Positions 53,201-62,000 of a stretch of 64,000 nucleotides of DNA are shown in pieces. The position numbers and the translations under genes are program-made. Every line of letters begins with the position of its first letter. Positions within the stretch are counted from its first letter, which is position 1. The notes beneath the pieces are model-generated. The model saw only the letters and a list, made by a program, of their open reading frames with translations, searched no databases and was not told the origin of the DNA. Source of the stretch: Robiginitomaculum sp. (GTDB lineage: Bacteria; Pseudomonadota; Alphaproteobacteria; Caulobacterales; Maricaulaceae); NCBI GenBank assembly GCA_021776615.1, contig JAJFFO010000020.1, positions 96,850 to 160,849 of the forward strand. Direction: 5' to 3'.

Positions 53201-56200
53201 GTGAGCGTTAATCCATTCACGACGGCGAAGGAAGAAGTTGATCTCTCGCCGGCGGTGGCTGATGAGGTCAAAACCACGACATGCTATATGTGTGCCTGCC
53301 GTTGCGGCATTAAGGTGCATCTGAAAAACAAAAAAATTCGCTATATTGAAGGCAATCCCGAGCACCCGGTTAATCAGGGCGTGCTGTGCGCCAAGGGTTC
53401 GGCGGCGATTATGCAGCAAAATTCGCCAGCCAAGCTGAAAAAACCGCTATTGCGTGTTGGCGAGCGAGGTTCGGGTGAATTCAAGGAAATAGAATGGGAA
53501 GAGGCCTTGGCACTGGCCAGTAAATGGCTGGGTGATGTGCGCAAAACCGACCCGGGAAAATTGGTGTTTTTTACCGGCCGCGATCAAAGTCAGTCTTTTA
53601 CCGGGTGGTGGGCAACCCAATTTGGCACCCATAATTTCGCTGCCCATGGCGGGTTTTGCTCGGTCAACATGGCCGCAGGCGGGCTATATACGCTGGGCGG
53701 GGCATTTTGGGAATTTGGCGAACCGGATTGGGATCTGACCAAATATTTTATGTTATTTGGGGTGGCGGAAGACCATGATTCAAACCCGATAAAAATCGGC
53801 CTTGGTAAACTTAAAACCCGCGGGGAAGCTAAATTCGTGGCGGTGAACCCGTCTCGCAATGGCTATAACGCTATTGCCGATGAGTGGATTGGCGTGCGGC
53901 CGGGCACGGATGGCCTGTTCATTTTTGCCATTATTCATGAGCTGTTGCGCGCCGAAAAAATCGATTTTGCCTCGCTGGCGCGGTATTCCAACGCACCATG
54001 GCTGGTGATTGATGAGCCGGGCAAGTCAGACCATGGCCTGTTCTTGCGCGACGCCACGGGCGCACCTCTGGTTTGGGATGTCGCCAAAAAACGCGCAGTT
54101 AATGCAAATGACGCCGAAATTGCCCCAGCTTTTGCTGGCAAGCACAAGGTCAACAAACGCAATGTAGTGCCGTCCTTCCAGCATTTGGCCAATCGCTATT
54201 TGGCCGATGAGTTTAGCCCCGACGCGGTGGCGCAAACCACCGGCATACCGGCGAAAACCATTCGCCGCATTGCTGCGGAGCTGGCCCATGTGGCCTTTGA
54301 AGAAGAGATCGTTATCGAGCACCCGTGGGTAGATGCGTGGGGCCGCAAGCACGACAAAATGGTTGGTCGCCCGGTTTCTTTTCACGCCATGCGCGGTATT
54401 TCGGCCCATTCCAACGGTTTCCATACCTGCCGCGCTTTGCATATTTTGCAGGCGCTTTTGGGCTCGGTCGATGTGCCGGGGGGGTGGCGCTATAAAGCAC
54501 CATTTCCCAAGCCCATCCCGCCGCGTGCGCGCCCTGCTGGGCCGACGCAAAAGCCGGGCGAGCCGCTTAACGGCCCGCCGCTGGGTTTTATCACCGAACC
54601 TTCACAATTGCTGGTCGATGAAAATGGTGCCTCGCAGCGCATCGACAAAGCATTTTCATGGGAATATCCGCTGGCGCTACACGGCATGATGCATACGGTG
54701 TTGCGCAATGCCGCCCTTGGCGATCCGTATCCCGTCGATGTCCTGTTCATGTATATGGCCAATATGGCGTGGAATTCGTCGATGGATGTGTCGGGTACGC
54801 TCGAGCATTTCACGGCGAAGGATGAGAGCGGTGCCTATAAAATACCGAAGATTATCTATTCTGATGCGTTTTGGTCGGAAACCGTGCCCTATTGCGATTT
54901 AATACTACCGGACACCACATTTTTGGAGCGTTGGGACTGTATCTCCATGTTGGACCGGCCAATCTCCTCGGCCCATGGCGCGGGCGATTCCATTCGCCAA
55001 CCAATCATCAAGCCGGACGGCGATGTGCAGCCATTTCAAGACGTGCTACTTGACCTTGGCGCGCGGCTTGGCCTGCCGGGCATGGCCAAGGATGGCGAGG
55101 CGATTTATCCGGGTGGCTATGTGGATTACATGGCCAATCATGAACGCGGACCGGGCATTGGGCCATTGGCAGGCTGGCGCGGCAAAGGCGGGCAGGACCA
55201 TGGCGTCGGTGCTCCTAATCCCGATCAAATTGAACGCTATATTGAAAACGGCTGCTTTTGGACACAAGACCTTGCGCCCGAGCAGCAATATTTCAAATAT
55301 GCCAATCAAGGCTATCTCGACCATGCGGCGAAAATGGGTTGGCTTGATCGGCCCGAGCCGATCATTTTCCAACTCTATAATGAAGATTTGCAAAAATTTC
55401 GTCTGGCGGCGCAGGGGCATGGCAACGCGCAACCGCCAGAGGCCCACCGCCAGCGCATTGAGACATATTTTGATCCGCTTCCCCTGTGGTATATGCCGTT
55501 TGAAGAGGCACAAGGGGATGACAAGGAGTATCCCTTACACGCGCTTAGCCAACGCCCCATGCATATGTATCATTCCTGGGGTTCGCAAAATGCCTGGCTG
55601 CGGCAAATTACGTCTTCAAATAAATTGCACATCCACACCGATACTGCGGGCGAACTTGGCGTCGTCGACGATGATTGGGTGTGGATTGAAAGTCGCCATG
55701 GGCGGGTAAAGGGGCAAGTGAAACTGATCACCGGCGTGAACCAGCAAACCGTGTGGACGTGGAATGCGATTGGCAAGCGCAAAGGCGCATGGAATTTATC
55801 CAAAGACGCGCCGGAAGCCAATAAAGGGTTTTTGCTCAACCATATTATCGCGCAGGTTCTGGCCCCCGACAAAGAAGGGCATGTTTATTCCAATTCGGAT
55901 CCGGTAACCGGGCAGGCGGCATGGTTTGATTTGCGGGTGAAAATTACCAAATGTGCGTCCGCAGAATCCGGCTTTACCGAACCAATGTTTGAGCGCCTAC
56001 CGGCATTGCCGGGCAGTACCGCCGCCCCAGATGTTTCGCGCTATGGCAGCGATTTGAAACCACCACCGACGGGGATGGCGGCAGGAGAAAAGCCGTTAAA
56101 ATCAGCGCAGACGCGTGATTGGATCGGTAATCGGCACGAAAATGCAAGCAATATAGCCGCCTTGCCCGACGGCAAGGGCAATAAAATTACCAAGGGTATT

Positions 56201-56206
56201 CCATGA
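53201..56206 (+). CDS. Molybdopterin oxidoreductase catalytic subunit, likely sulfite dehydrogenase SoeA
   Basis: 1001 aa of the DMSO-reductase superfamily. The N-terminal 4Fe-4S site is C28-x2-C31-x3-C35-x27-C63 (CYMCACRCG and GVLCAKGS). The predicted molybdenum ligand is C153 in HGGFCSVNMAAGG. There is no twin-arginine signal, so the enzyme stays in the cytoplasm, which distinguishes it from polysulfide, thiosulfate and DMSO reductases and fits SoeA. The C-terminal pterin-binding domain contains LSQRPMHMYHSW and VWTWNAIGKR. The start is GTG with GGAGG nine bases upstream. It overlaps the iron-sulfur subunit by ATGA. Sulfite as substrate is inferred from architecture and TusA; arsenite or other substrates are not excluded. 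Confidence 0.82.
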   Translation: MSVNPFTTAKEEVDLSPAVADEVKTTTCYMCACRCGIKVHLKNKKIRYIEGNPEHPVNQGVLCAKGSAAIMQQNSPAKLKKPLLRVGERGSGEFKEIEWEEALALASKWLGDVRKTDPGKLVFFTGRDQSQSFTGWWATQFGTHNFAAHGGFCSVNMAAGGLYTLGGAFWEFGEPDWDLTKYFMLFGVAEDHDSNPIKIGLGKLKTRGEAKFVAVNPSRNGYNAIADEWIGVRPGTDGLFIFAIIHELLRAEKIDFASLARYSNAPWLVIDEPGKSDHGLFLRDATGAPLVWDVAKKRAVNANDAEIAPAFAGKHKVNKRNVVPSFQHLANRYLADEFSPDAVAQTTGIPAKTIRRIAAELAHVAFEEEIVIEHPWVDAWGRKHDKMVGRPVSFHAMRGISAHSNGFHTCRALHILQALLGSVDVPGGWRYKAPFPKPIPPRARPAGPTQKPGEPLNGPPLGFITEPSQLLVDENGASQRIDKAFSWEYPLALHGMMHTVLRNAALGDPYPVDVLFMYMANMAWNSSMDVSGTLEHFTAKDESGAYKIPKIIYSDAFWSETVPYCDLILPDTTFLERWDCISMLDRPISSAHGAGDSIRQPIIKPDGDVQPFQDVLLDLGARLGLPGMAKDGEAIYPGGYVDYMANHERGPGIGPLAGWRGKGGQDHGVGAPNPDQIERYIENGCFWTQDLAPEQQYFKYANQGYLDHAAKMGWLDRPEPIIFQLYNEDLQKFRLAAQGHGNAQPPEAHRQRIETYFDPLPLWYMPFEEAQGDDKEYPLHALSQRPMHMYHSWGSQNAWLRQITSSNKLHIHTDTAGELGVVDDDWVWIESRHGRVKGQVKLITGVNQQTVWTWNAIGKRKGAWNLSKDAPEANKGFLLNHIIAQVLAPDKEGHVYSNSDPVTGQAAWFDLRVKITKCASAESGFTEPMFERLPALPGSTAAPDVSRYGSDLKPPPTGMAAGEKPLKSAQTRDWIGNRHENASNIAALPDGKGNKITKGIP

Positions 56207-56949
56207 CCTCTTTGCCCACCAACCCATCCAAGGTAAAGCTTGGCTTGGTAATTGACCTTGATATTTGCGTCGGTTGCCATGCCTGTGCGGTGAATTGCAA
56301 GGAATGGAATACATCGGGCAAAATGGCGCCGCTGACTGATATGCAGCCTTACGGCGCAAAGCCAGACGGTGTCTGGTTTAACCGTGTCCACACTTTTGAA
56401 GCTGTCGACGAGCAGGCAGGCACATCGCGTACCGTGCATTTTCCGCGCTCATGCCTGCATTGCGACGATGCACCCTGCGTCACAGTTTGCCCAACGGGGG
56501 CGTCCTATAAGCGCGAAGAAGACGGTATTGTGTTGATCAATAGCGACACCTGCATTGGCTGTAAACTTTGTTCATGGGCCTGCCCATATGGCGCCCGCGA
56601 ATATGATGAAGACGAAGGCGTGATGAAAAAATGCACCTTGTGTATCGACAAAATTTATAATGAAAACCTGCCGCTCGAGAGCCGCGTTCCGGCGTGTGTT
56701 TCCACTTGCCCCACTGGCGCGCGCTCCTTTGGTGATTTGGCGGACCAGAATTCTGATGTTTCCAAGCTGGTGGCAGCCCGTGGCGGTTATGCACTTATGC
56801 CAGAGCAGGGCACCGCACCGGTCAATCGCTATTTGCCGCCGCGCCCCAAAAAACTTGGCAATAGTTTAGCGCCGCGTATGTTGGAATATTCTGATGACAA
56901 CAGCGCTGGTGTTTTGGCCCGCTGGGTCGATAAAATCCTTTCGGCTTAA
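56203..56949 (+). CDS. Four-cluster ferredoxin subunit, likely SoeB
   Basis: 248 aa electron-transfer subunit. Four Cys sets for 4Fe-4S clusters: CVGCHACAVNC, CLHCDDAPCVTVC, CIGCKLCSWAC and CTLCIDKIYNENLP with CVSTC. It passes electrons from the molybdenum subunit to the membrane anchor. It starts inside the last codon of the catalytic subunit and lies 14 bases before the anchor gene. Cytoplasmic, no signal peptide. Confidence 0.87.
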   Translation: MTSLPTNPSKVKLGLVIDLDICVGCHACAVNCKEWNTSGKMAPLTDMQPYGAKPDGVWFNRVHTFEAVDEQAGTSRTVHFPRSCLHCDDAPCVTVCPTGASYKREEDGIVLINSDTCIGCKLCSWACPYGAREYDEDEGVMKKCTLCIDKIYNENLPLESRVPACVSTCPTGARSFGDLADQNSDVSKLVAARGGYALMPEQGTAPVNRYLPPRPKKLGNSLAPRMLEYSDDNSAGVLARWVDKILSA

Positions 56950-56963
56950 GGCGGTTAAAAACC

Positions 56964-57911
56964 ATGCATCCCGCAAAATCTGTCATATATTTTACCACCG
57001 CGTCCGGCGCAGGCTATGGGCTTATGATCTGGCTGGCGTTGTTGGCGGCCTTTGGGCAGGGACCGCATCGCCTTTTTGGCGTGGCTGGCTTTGGTGTGGC
57101 ATTTTTTCTCATCATCTCTGGCTTGCTGTCCTCAACCGCACATTTGGGGCGGCCTGAGCGGGCGTGGCGAGCATTGTCGCAATGGCGTTCTTCGTGGTTG
57201 TCTCGGGAGGGTGTTTTGGCGATCCTGACTTTTATGCCTGCCGGAGTATTCGCTTTTTTCTGGGTGGTATTGGGCGTCAATGGCGGCCTTATCTTGGTGG
57301 TTGGCCTTTTGGCGGCGGTACTTAGCCTGCTTACTGTCTACACCACCTCAATGATTTACGCCTCGTTGAAAACCATACCGGCATGGTCAAATTCGTGGAC
57401 CAGTATCAATTATCTGCTTATGGCGCTGATCAGTGGTGGTATCCTCGCTTTGATGCTCTTGCAGGTTTTCGGGGTGGAGTATGGTGCGGTTGTGCCAGCT
57501 TCAGTGGTGTTACTTTGTGCCTTGGGGGCAATGGCGAAATTGGCCTATTGGCGGACCATAGATGTCTCGCCCGCGCGCAGTACGGCGCAAAGCGCCACCG
57601 GGCTTGGGCAATTTGGCAAGGTCCATATGGTCGAGAGCCCGCACAGCGAGGATAATTATTTGCTCAAAGAAATGGGCTTTAGCATTGCCCGCAAACACGC
57701 CAACGCTTTGCGCCGCGTGGCCTTGTTGTGTGGATTTGTGCTGCCAATGGCGCTAGTCGCAGCAATTGGCACTGTTGGGCCGGTCATGGCGATGGCGTTG
57801 TTATTCGTGGCGGTCTTGTTTGGCGCCCCGGGCTTGACGGTGGAGCGATGGTTGTTCTTTGCGGAAGCCAAACACGTCGTGACGCTTTATTATGGGCAGA
57901 GCGACGTATAG
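56964..57911 (+). CDS. DmsC-like membrane anchor subunit, likely SoeC
   Basis: 315 aa with eight predicted membrane segments. The start MHPAKSVIYFTTASGAGYG and STAHLGRPERAWRALSQWRSSWLSREG are typical of the DmsC/SoeC anchor family, which transfers electrons to quinone. Last gene of the three-subunit operon; the region after it holds the 48-aa small ORF. Its presence with a cytoplasmic catalytic subunit supports direct coupling of oxidation to the quinone pool. Confidence 0.87.
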   Translation: MHPAKSVIYFTTASGAGYGLMIWLALLAAFGQGPHRLFGVAGFGVAFFLIISGLLSSTAHLGRPERAWRALSQWRSSWLSREGVLAILTFMPAGVFAFFWVVLGVNGGLILVVGLLAAVLSLLTVYTTSMIYASLKTIPAWSNSWTSINYLLMALISGGILALMLLQVFGVEYGAVVPASVVLLCALGAMAKLAYWRTIDVSPARSTAQSATGLGQFGKVHMVESPHSEDNYLLKEMGFSIARKHANALRRVALLCGFVLPMALVAAIGTVGPVMAMALLFVAVLFGAPGLTVERWLFFAEAKHVVTLYYGQSDV

Positions 57912-58020
57912 CGACCCAAATTGGGCACCACGATCAATGCCGTGACCTTCGCATCTCAATTGGTACTTATGAGCGGTATCCTTTTGCCCCTTAAAGTGGT
58001 TATGACTGTTGGAGATCGTA

Positions 58021-58167
58021 ATGCTTTTCGGGAATCCGCATCTTGGTGGGCAATACGGACGAATCATGCATTTTTGGTATGAAGACCGACCATTTGGGTG
58101 GAAAATGGGGCTTTCCAAAGACGGGAAGCAAGGCTGGCAGTACGTCTACCGCATTCACGGGACGTGA
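58021..58167 (+). CDS. Small ORF, 48 aa, aromatic- and Gly-rich
   Basis: An ATG with GGAG six bases upstream (58011-58014) opens a 48-codon frame ending TGA at 58165. The product is rich in Gly, Trp, Tyr and Phe (MLFGNPHLGGQYGRIM, FWYEDRPFGWKMG, WQYVYRIHG) and basic. No family recognised. It lies in the 470-base stretch between the Soe-like genes and the porin, which otherwise has only the hairpin at 58198-58233. The good ribosome site and protein-like composition make it a plausible real small gene; it could equally be chance. Confidence 0.4.
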   Translation: MLFGNPHLGGQYGRIMHFWYEDRPFGWKMGLSKDGKQGWQYVYRIHGT

Positions 58168-58197
58168 AAAGTAGACTAATCCAAAATTTATGGAGGG

Positions 58198-58233
58198 CCG
58201 GGTTTGGTCGCCATATTGGGACCCCAAGCCCGG
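58198..58233 (+). other. Long GC-rich hairpin after the small ORF
   Basis: CCGGGTTTGG (58198-58207) pairs with CCAAGCCCGG (58224-58233) over ten pairs (one G-U) with a 16-base loop. No U-run follows. It may stabilise or end the upstream transcript. From 58234 to 58379 I see only an AT-rich promoter-like stretch before the porin gene. Confidence 0.45.
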
Positions 58234-58379
58234 TCTTATATAGACCAGCGTGCAGAACTCCCAGCCACGAACTATACATATTCAAAAAACATATAATAAC
58301 AACTTAAGGTAGCTTTTTGAGTTAACACCCTTTTTACCTTAACCGCTGATATTGGCGCTGAATTCAGTGAAGGGACGGG

Positions 58380-59705
58380 ATGCAACTTATGATTCATGCA
58401 CAATCACGATTTAAGGCGGCGGGGACAAATGCGCGCCGTTTCATGCAAGGGGCAGCAATTGCGGCGCTGCTCTTGGCACCCAGCATTGCTTTTGCCGATG
58501 GGAACACTGACGAACAAATGGCGCAAATGCAACGCAAGCTGGATGAGGCCATGGCCGCTATTCAGGCGTTGAGTGGCACCGTGACGGCATTGCAAAGCGA
58601 GCTTGCCTCACAAAAACAACATACCGCCAAACCCGCCGCCAATACAGAAATGATGGCCGAGTTGGACGAGCGGGTCGAAGAGCTTGAAGATGTCGTTGAC
58701 ACCATTGATAGCCGGGTTGGCAGTCGGGCGGTGGCAAATGCGTTTGACGCTAAAAAACTCGACATTGGCGGCTTTGTTGATATCGCCACGACCCTGGCGA
58801 TTGGCGAAGATAAAACAGAGGCGAGTTTTAACCGCGAAGTGTTCGAGCTTTTGATTAAGGCCGACCTCGGCCAAAGCTGGGATTTGTTCGTTGCGCAGGC
58901 GTTTATACGTAATGCGCCGCTTGTCTTTTCCGATCCGGATGGACGGCGTTCGCCATTCTTTTCCAATAATAACTCGCCGGTCGTAACCGACACCGTGATC
59001 GCTTGGGCGCAGTATTCAAAGAACGATATGTTTAACGTGCAGTTTGGGCGTTACATTACGCCGCACGGCATTATCAATATTGAACACTTTCCGGCCAATT
59101 TGCTGGATCCAGAGCAACCGCAGTTTTTGCGCCCTTTCCCGGCGCAGACCATTTTTGCTAACTTTACCGATGGCGTGAATGTGCATGGCTCTAAATATAT
59201 CGGCAATAACAAGTTTAGCTATAATGCTTATGCGGGCACATGGGCTGGCAATTCAACCAATTTGAATGTTGGTGGCCGGCTTGCCTATTCATTCGCGGAT
59301 TCTGGATTGACCTTTGGCCTTAACGGTACCTATGGCGACCGTTCCAGCACTACAGACGCTAGTTTTGGGGTGCTTGGTGCCGATGTGTTGTTCAAAAAAG
59401 GCCGCTGGACGTGGAAAAATGAGGTTTATGTTACCGACGAGGAAAATGCGCCGGGCAAAACCGCATTCTACACCATGCCAGCATACAAGCTGAATGATAA
59501 ATGGACGGCATTTTACCGCTTTGATTATCTGGATACCGGCGGTCCGGGCGGCGAAAGCATTGAAAATGCGGCGGGCCTGACCGTGCGCCCCGTTCCAAAT
59601 GTGCATTTACGGGGAATTTACCGTTGGCATCATGATACCGCAGATGCCGGTATACCCGCCGCCGACACGCATGTTTTCCAACTTTCCACAACTTTCAACT
59701 TTTAG
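58380..59705 (+). CDS. Outer-membrane porin, OprP/OprO-like
   Basis: 441 aa. Signal peptide about residues 15-38 (AIAALLLAPSIAFA); an N-terminal coiled-coil (about 40-110, MAQMQRKLDEAMAAIQAL and ELDERVEELEDVVDTIDS) as in Gram-negative porins with trimerising helices; then a beta-barrel with alternating hydrophobic strands and the terminal Phe signature (FQLSTTFNF). It forms a channel for small anions or nutrients. The next gene (PstS-like) starts nine bases after the stop, so phosphate or another oxyanion is possible. GAAGGGA precedes the ATG. Confidence 0.85.
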   Translation: MQLMIHAQSRFKAAGTNARRFMQGAAIAALLLAPSIAFADGNTDEQMAQMQRKLDEAMAAIQALSGTVTALQSELASQKQHTAKPAANTEMMAELDERVEELEDVVDTIDSRVGSRAVANAFDAKKLDIGGFVDIATTLAIGEDKTEASFNREVFELLIKADLGQSWDLFVAQAFIRNAPLVFSDPDGRRSPFFSNNNSPVVTDTVIAWAQYSKNDMFNVQFGRYITPHGIINIEHFPANLLDPEQPQFLRPFPAQTIFANFTDGVNVHGSKYIGNNKFSYNAYAGTWAGNSTNLNVGGRLAYSFADSGLTFGLNGTYGDRSSTTDASFGVLGADVLFKKGRWTWKNEVYVTDEENAPGKTAFYTMPAYKLNDKWTAFYRFDYLDTGGPGGESIENAAGLTVRPVPNVHLRGIYRWHHDTADAGIPAADTHVFQLSTTFNF

Positions 59706-59714
59706 GGGGTCGCT

Positions 59715-60179
59715 ATGCTAAGCACTTTTTCCAAGCTTGCGCTCGCGGCGGTTTTGACCGGTGCAATAGCGCTCTTCTCATTTAGCGCCGCTGCCGAGAC
59801 TTATGCGGTCGTTGTAAATGTGGAGAACTCGTTTGATGGTGATGATGCCGCTAAAAAACAGCAAGTTAAGCGTTTGTATTTAAAAGAGCAAAGCGCTTGG
59901 CCGGGGGGCATTGCCGCGGTTCCGTTTGGCCGTGCTGACGGCTCGGCTGAACAAATTGCCTTTGCCCAGGCGGTTTTGCAAATGTCTCCTAGTGATATTG
60001 AGGGGCACTGGCTGAACCTTAAGCAGGTGCGTGGGGAAACCCCGCCACGCGGTATTGGTTCCGCCCGTATTCTCTCTCGGCAAATTGGTAAAACCCCGGG
60101 CGCCTTTGGCGTAGTTCTGGCTAGCGAAGTTGCCGGTGTTGAAAATGGTAAGGTTTTGTTCGAGTTTTCGACGGAATAA
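59715..60179 (+). CDS. Small periplasmic protein, PstS-like (phosphate-binding fold)
   Basis: 154 aa. Signal peptide residues 1-27 (ends SFSAAAE). The mature protein has VKRLYLKEQSAWPGGIAAVPF, AFAQAVLQMSPSDIEGHW and KTPGAFGVVLASEVAG, the repeating features of the short PBP-like proteins related to PstS that often accompany porins or chemoreceptors. At 154 residues it lacks a complete two-lobe binding protein, so it is probably a one-lobe variant. It lies between the porin (9 bases) and the chemoreceptor (41 bases). Confidence 0.75.
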   Translation: MLSTFSKLALAAVLTGAIALFSFSAAAETYAVVVNVENSFDGDDAAKKQQVKRLYLKEQSAWPGGIAAVPFGRADGSAEQIAFAQAVLQMSPSDIEGHWLNLKQVRGETPPRGIGSARILSRQIGKTPGAFGVVLASEVAGVENGKVLFEFSTE

Positions 60180-60220
60180 TACGCTGTCTGTAAAACCTGC
60201 TTCCTGATTCGAGGAAAAGA

Positions 60221-61888
60221 ATGAGTATTCAAAAACTTGTACTAAATTTGCCAATGTTGACTAAAGTATCGATTTTGCTGGCATTTGTGTCGGTTTTTTC
60301 GGTCGGGTTTAGCATGTTTTTACGCACCAAGACGGTGGCCATTGAAAGCGCGGTCGTCGAGCAGGGGCAGACACTGGATTTGTTGCTAAGCGCTCGTAAT
60401 GCTGAAAAAGCCTTTGGCGATATGAAATATTGGAATGCAGAACTGGCAAACAGCCTGCAGGATAGCTCCGTTGACGCGGCAGTGGAGGCCAAGGAGCGCT
60501 TGTTTGCACAGCTTGACGCCTTGCAGACTTACGCACCGCAAATTGCGCAAAATGTCAGAGGGCGGGCTGACCAGATTGAGGAATTGTCGCTCTCTGCGTT
60601 GGACGAATTTATTATGGATGAACGTCAGGCCGGCAATGCGTATATGGAACAGGTTCGTGAACAGGTTAATGAGGTCAATACTATGTTGACCAAATTAACC
60701 GGCGATCTGGAGCTAAATGCGGAAAGTGCGCGCCAAGTTGCCTTGGGCGCGGCGCGCACGGCGTCAGGCCTTTCTTTCCCTTCTATGTTTGGTGTTTTGG
60801 CTATTTTGGCGGCGGCTGGAATTGGCTTGTTTTTCCTCGTGGTACGGCCAATTCGGCGTATGACGGCGGCAATGTTGCAATTGGCCGAGGGTGATTCCAC
60901 CGTCGATTTGCCGGCCACAGAACAAAGCGATGAAATTGGCGATATGGCCGGCGCGGTAGCGGTGTTTCGTGAAAACATGATCGAGGCTGATCGTTTGCGC
61001 ACCGCGCAAGTCGAATCGCAAAAACAGGCGCAGGAAGAGAAAGTTCGCGATATGCATACCCTAGCGGATGGGTTTGAAACCTCGGTTGCCGAATTGGTCG
61101 ACCTGTTGGCGTCGTCTGCGGGGCAAATGCAATCGAGCGCCTTTGCATTGGTTGATACGGCCCGGTCATCCGGTAAAGAGGCCACTGGTGCCGCCGATTC
61201 TTCGCGCGAGTCTGCGGACAATATCGAAATGGTAGCGGCGGCGACCGAAGAACTCAGAATATCCATTCAGGATGTTTCGGAACAAATCTGCCATTCGGCG
61301 GAATTTGCTCAGGACGCATCCACGGCAGCGCGCGAATCCAATGCGGTTGTGAATACGCTTGGTCAGGCCACCAGCAAGATTGATAGCATTGTGCAAATCA
61401 TTCAGGACATTGCTGAACAGACCAATCTGTTGGCGCTTAACGCTACGATTGAAGCGGCACGGGCTGGTGATGCTGGCCGGGGTTTCTCCGTGGTGGCGTC
61501 CGAGGTTAAAGGCCTCGCCGAAGCGACTACCAAAGCTACGCAGGAAATCAGCGCCCAAATCAAGGAAATTCAGGACGTTGCCAAGGTCAGTGTTGATCAG
61601 ATTGGCAAGGTAGCCAGCTCCATCGAGCAGATTGAGGAGCGGTTGTCGACGGTATCGGCCTCGGCGGAAGAGCAGGCGGCGACCACTGGCGAGATTAGCC
61701 AAAGCATTCGTCAAGCGGCGTCGCATTCCAAACAAATTTCTGATTCGGTGCTGCGTTTGGCGGAAACAGCATCTATGGCCGAAAGTACGTCGTCGGAAAC
61801 CCATGAAGCCAGTGTTGAAATGACCCTGAAAACCGAAAATCTCGGTGCCGAAGTGCGTGAATTTGTGGCGCGGGTTCGCAGCGGTTGA
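60221..61888 (+). CDS. Methyl-accepting chemotaxis protein
   Basis: 555 aa. Membrane segments at about residues 8-31 and 186-210 flank a short helical periplasmic domain (about 150 residues); HAMP about 210-262 ([19 protein letters not shown]); cytoplasmic signalling domain with the conserved hairpin tip [20 protein letters not shown] and [29 protein letters not shown] precedes the ATG. No CheB/CheR docking pentapeptide at the C-terminus (ends ARVRSG). Proximity to the porin and PstS-like protein suggests it senses a ligand they help take up; inference. Confidence 0.92.
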   Translation: MSIQKLVLNLPMLTKVSILLAFVSVFSVGFSMFLRTKTVAIESAVVEQGQTLDLLLSARNAEKAFGDMKYWNAELANSLQDSSVDAAVEAKERLFAQLDALQTYAPQIAQNVRGRADQIEELSLSALDEFIMDERQAGNAYMEQVREQVNEVNTMLTKLTGDLELNAESARQVALGAARTASGLSFPSMFGVLAILAAAGIGLFFLVVRPIRRMTAAMLQLAEGDSTVDLPATEQSDEIGDMAGAVAVFRENMIEADRLRTAQVESQKQAQEEKVRDMHTLADGFETSVAELVDLLASSAGQMQSSAFALVDTARSSGKEATGAADSSRESADNIEMVAAATEELRISIQDVSEQICHSAEFAQDASTAARESNAVVNTLGQATSKIDSIVQIIQDIAEQTNLLALNATIEAARAGDAGRGFSVVASEVKGLAEATTKATQEISAQIKEIQDVAKVSVDQIGKVASSIEQIEERLSTVSASAEEQAATTGEISQSIRQAASHSKQISDSVLRLAETASMAESTSSETHEASVEMTLKTENLGAEVREFVARVRSG

Positions 61889-62000
61889 GCAGAAAATACC
61901 AGCCGATCACGCAAAAATTATAACTGACATCTATTTGCCCCTCAGGATTTGGGGCATAGTACCTCGCTAGATGACACACAGAGTCGGATGTGGGGAATAT

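Noticed and set aside
57801..58285. Overlapping minus-strand frames over the small ORF and hairpin
   Set aside because: No ribosome site or protein-like pattern; they are complements of soeC-like coding sequence and the hairpin.
61936..61956. Hairpin TGCCCC/GGGGCA between the chemoreceptor and cobT
   Set aside because: 6-bp stem, 9-base loop and no U-run; too weak to call a terminator. No cobalamin riboswitch pattern seen here either.
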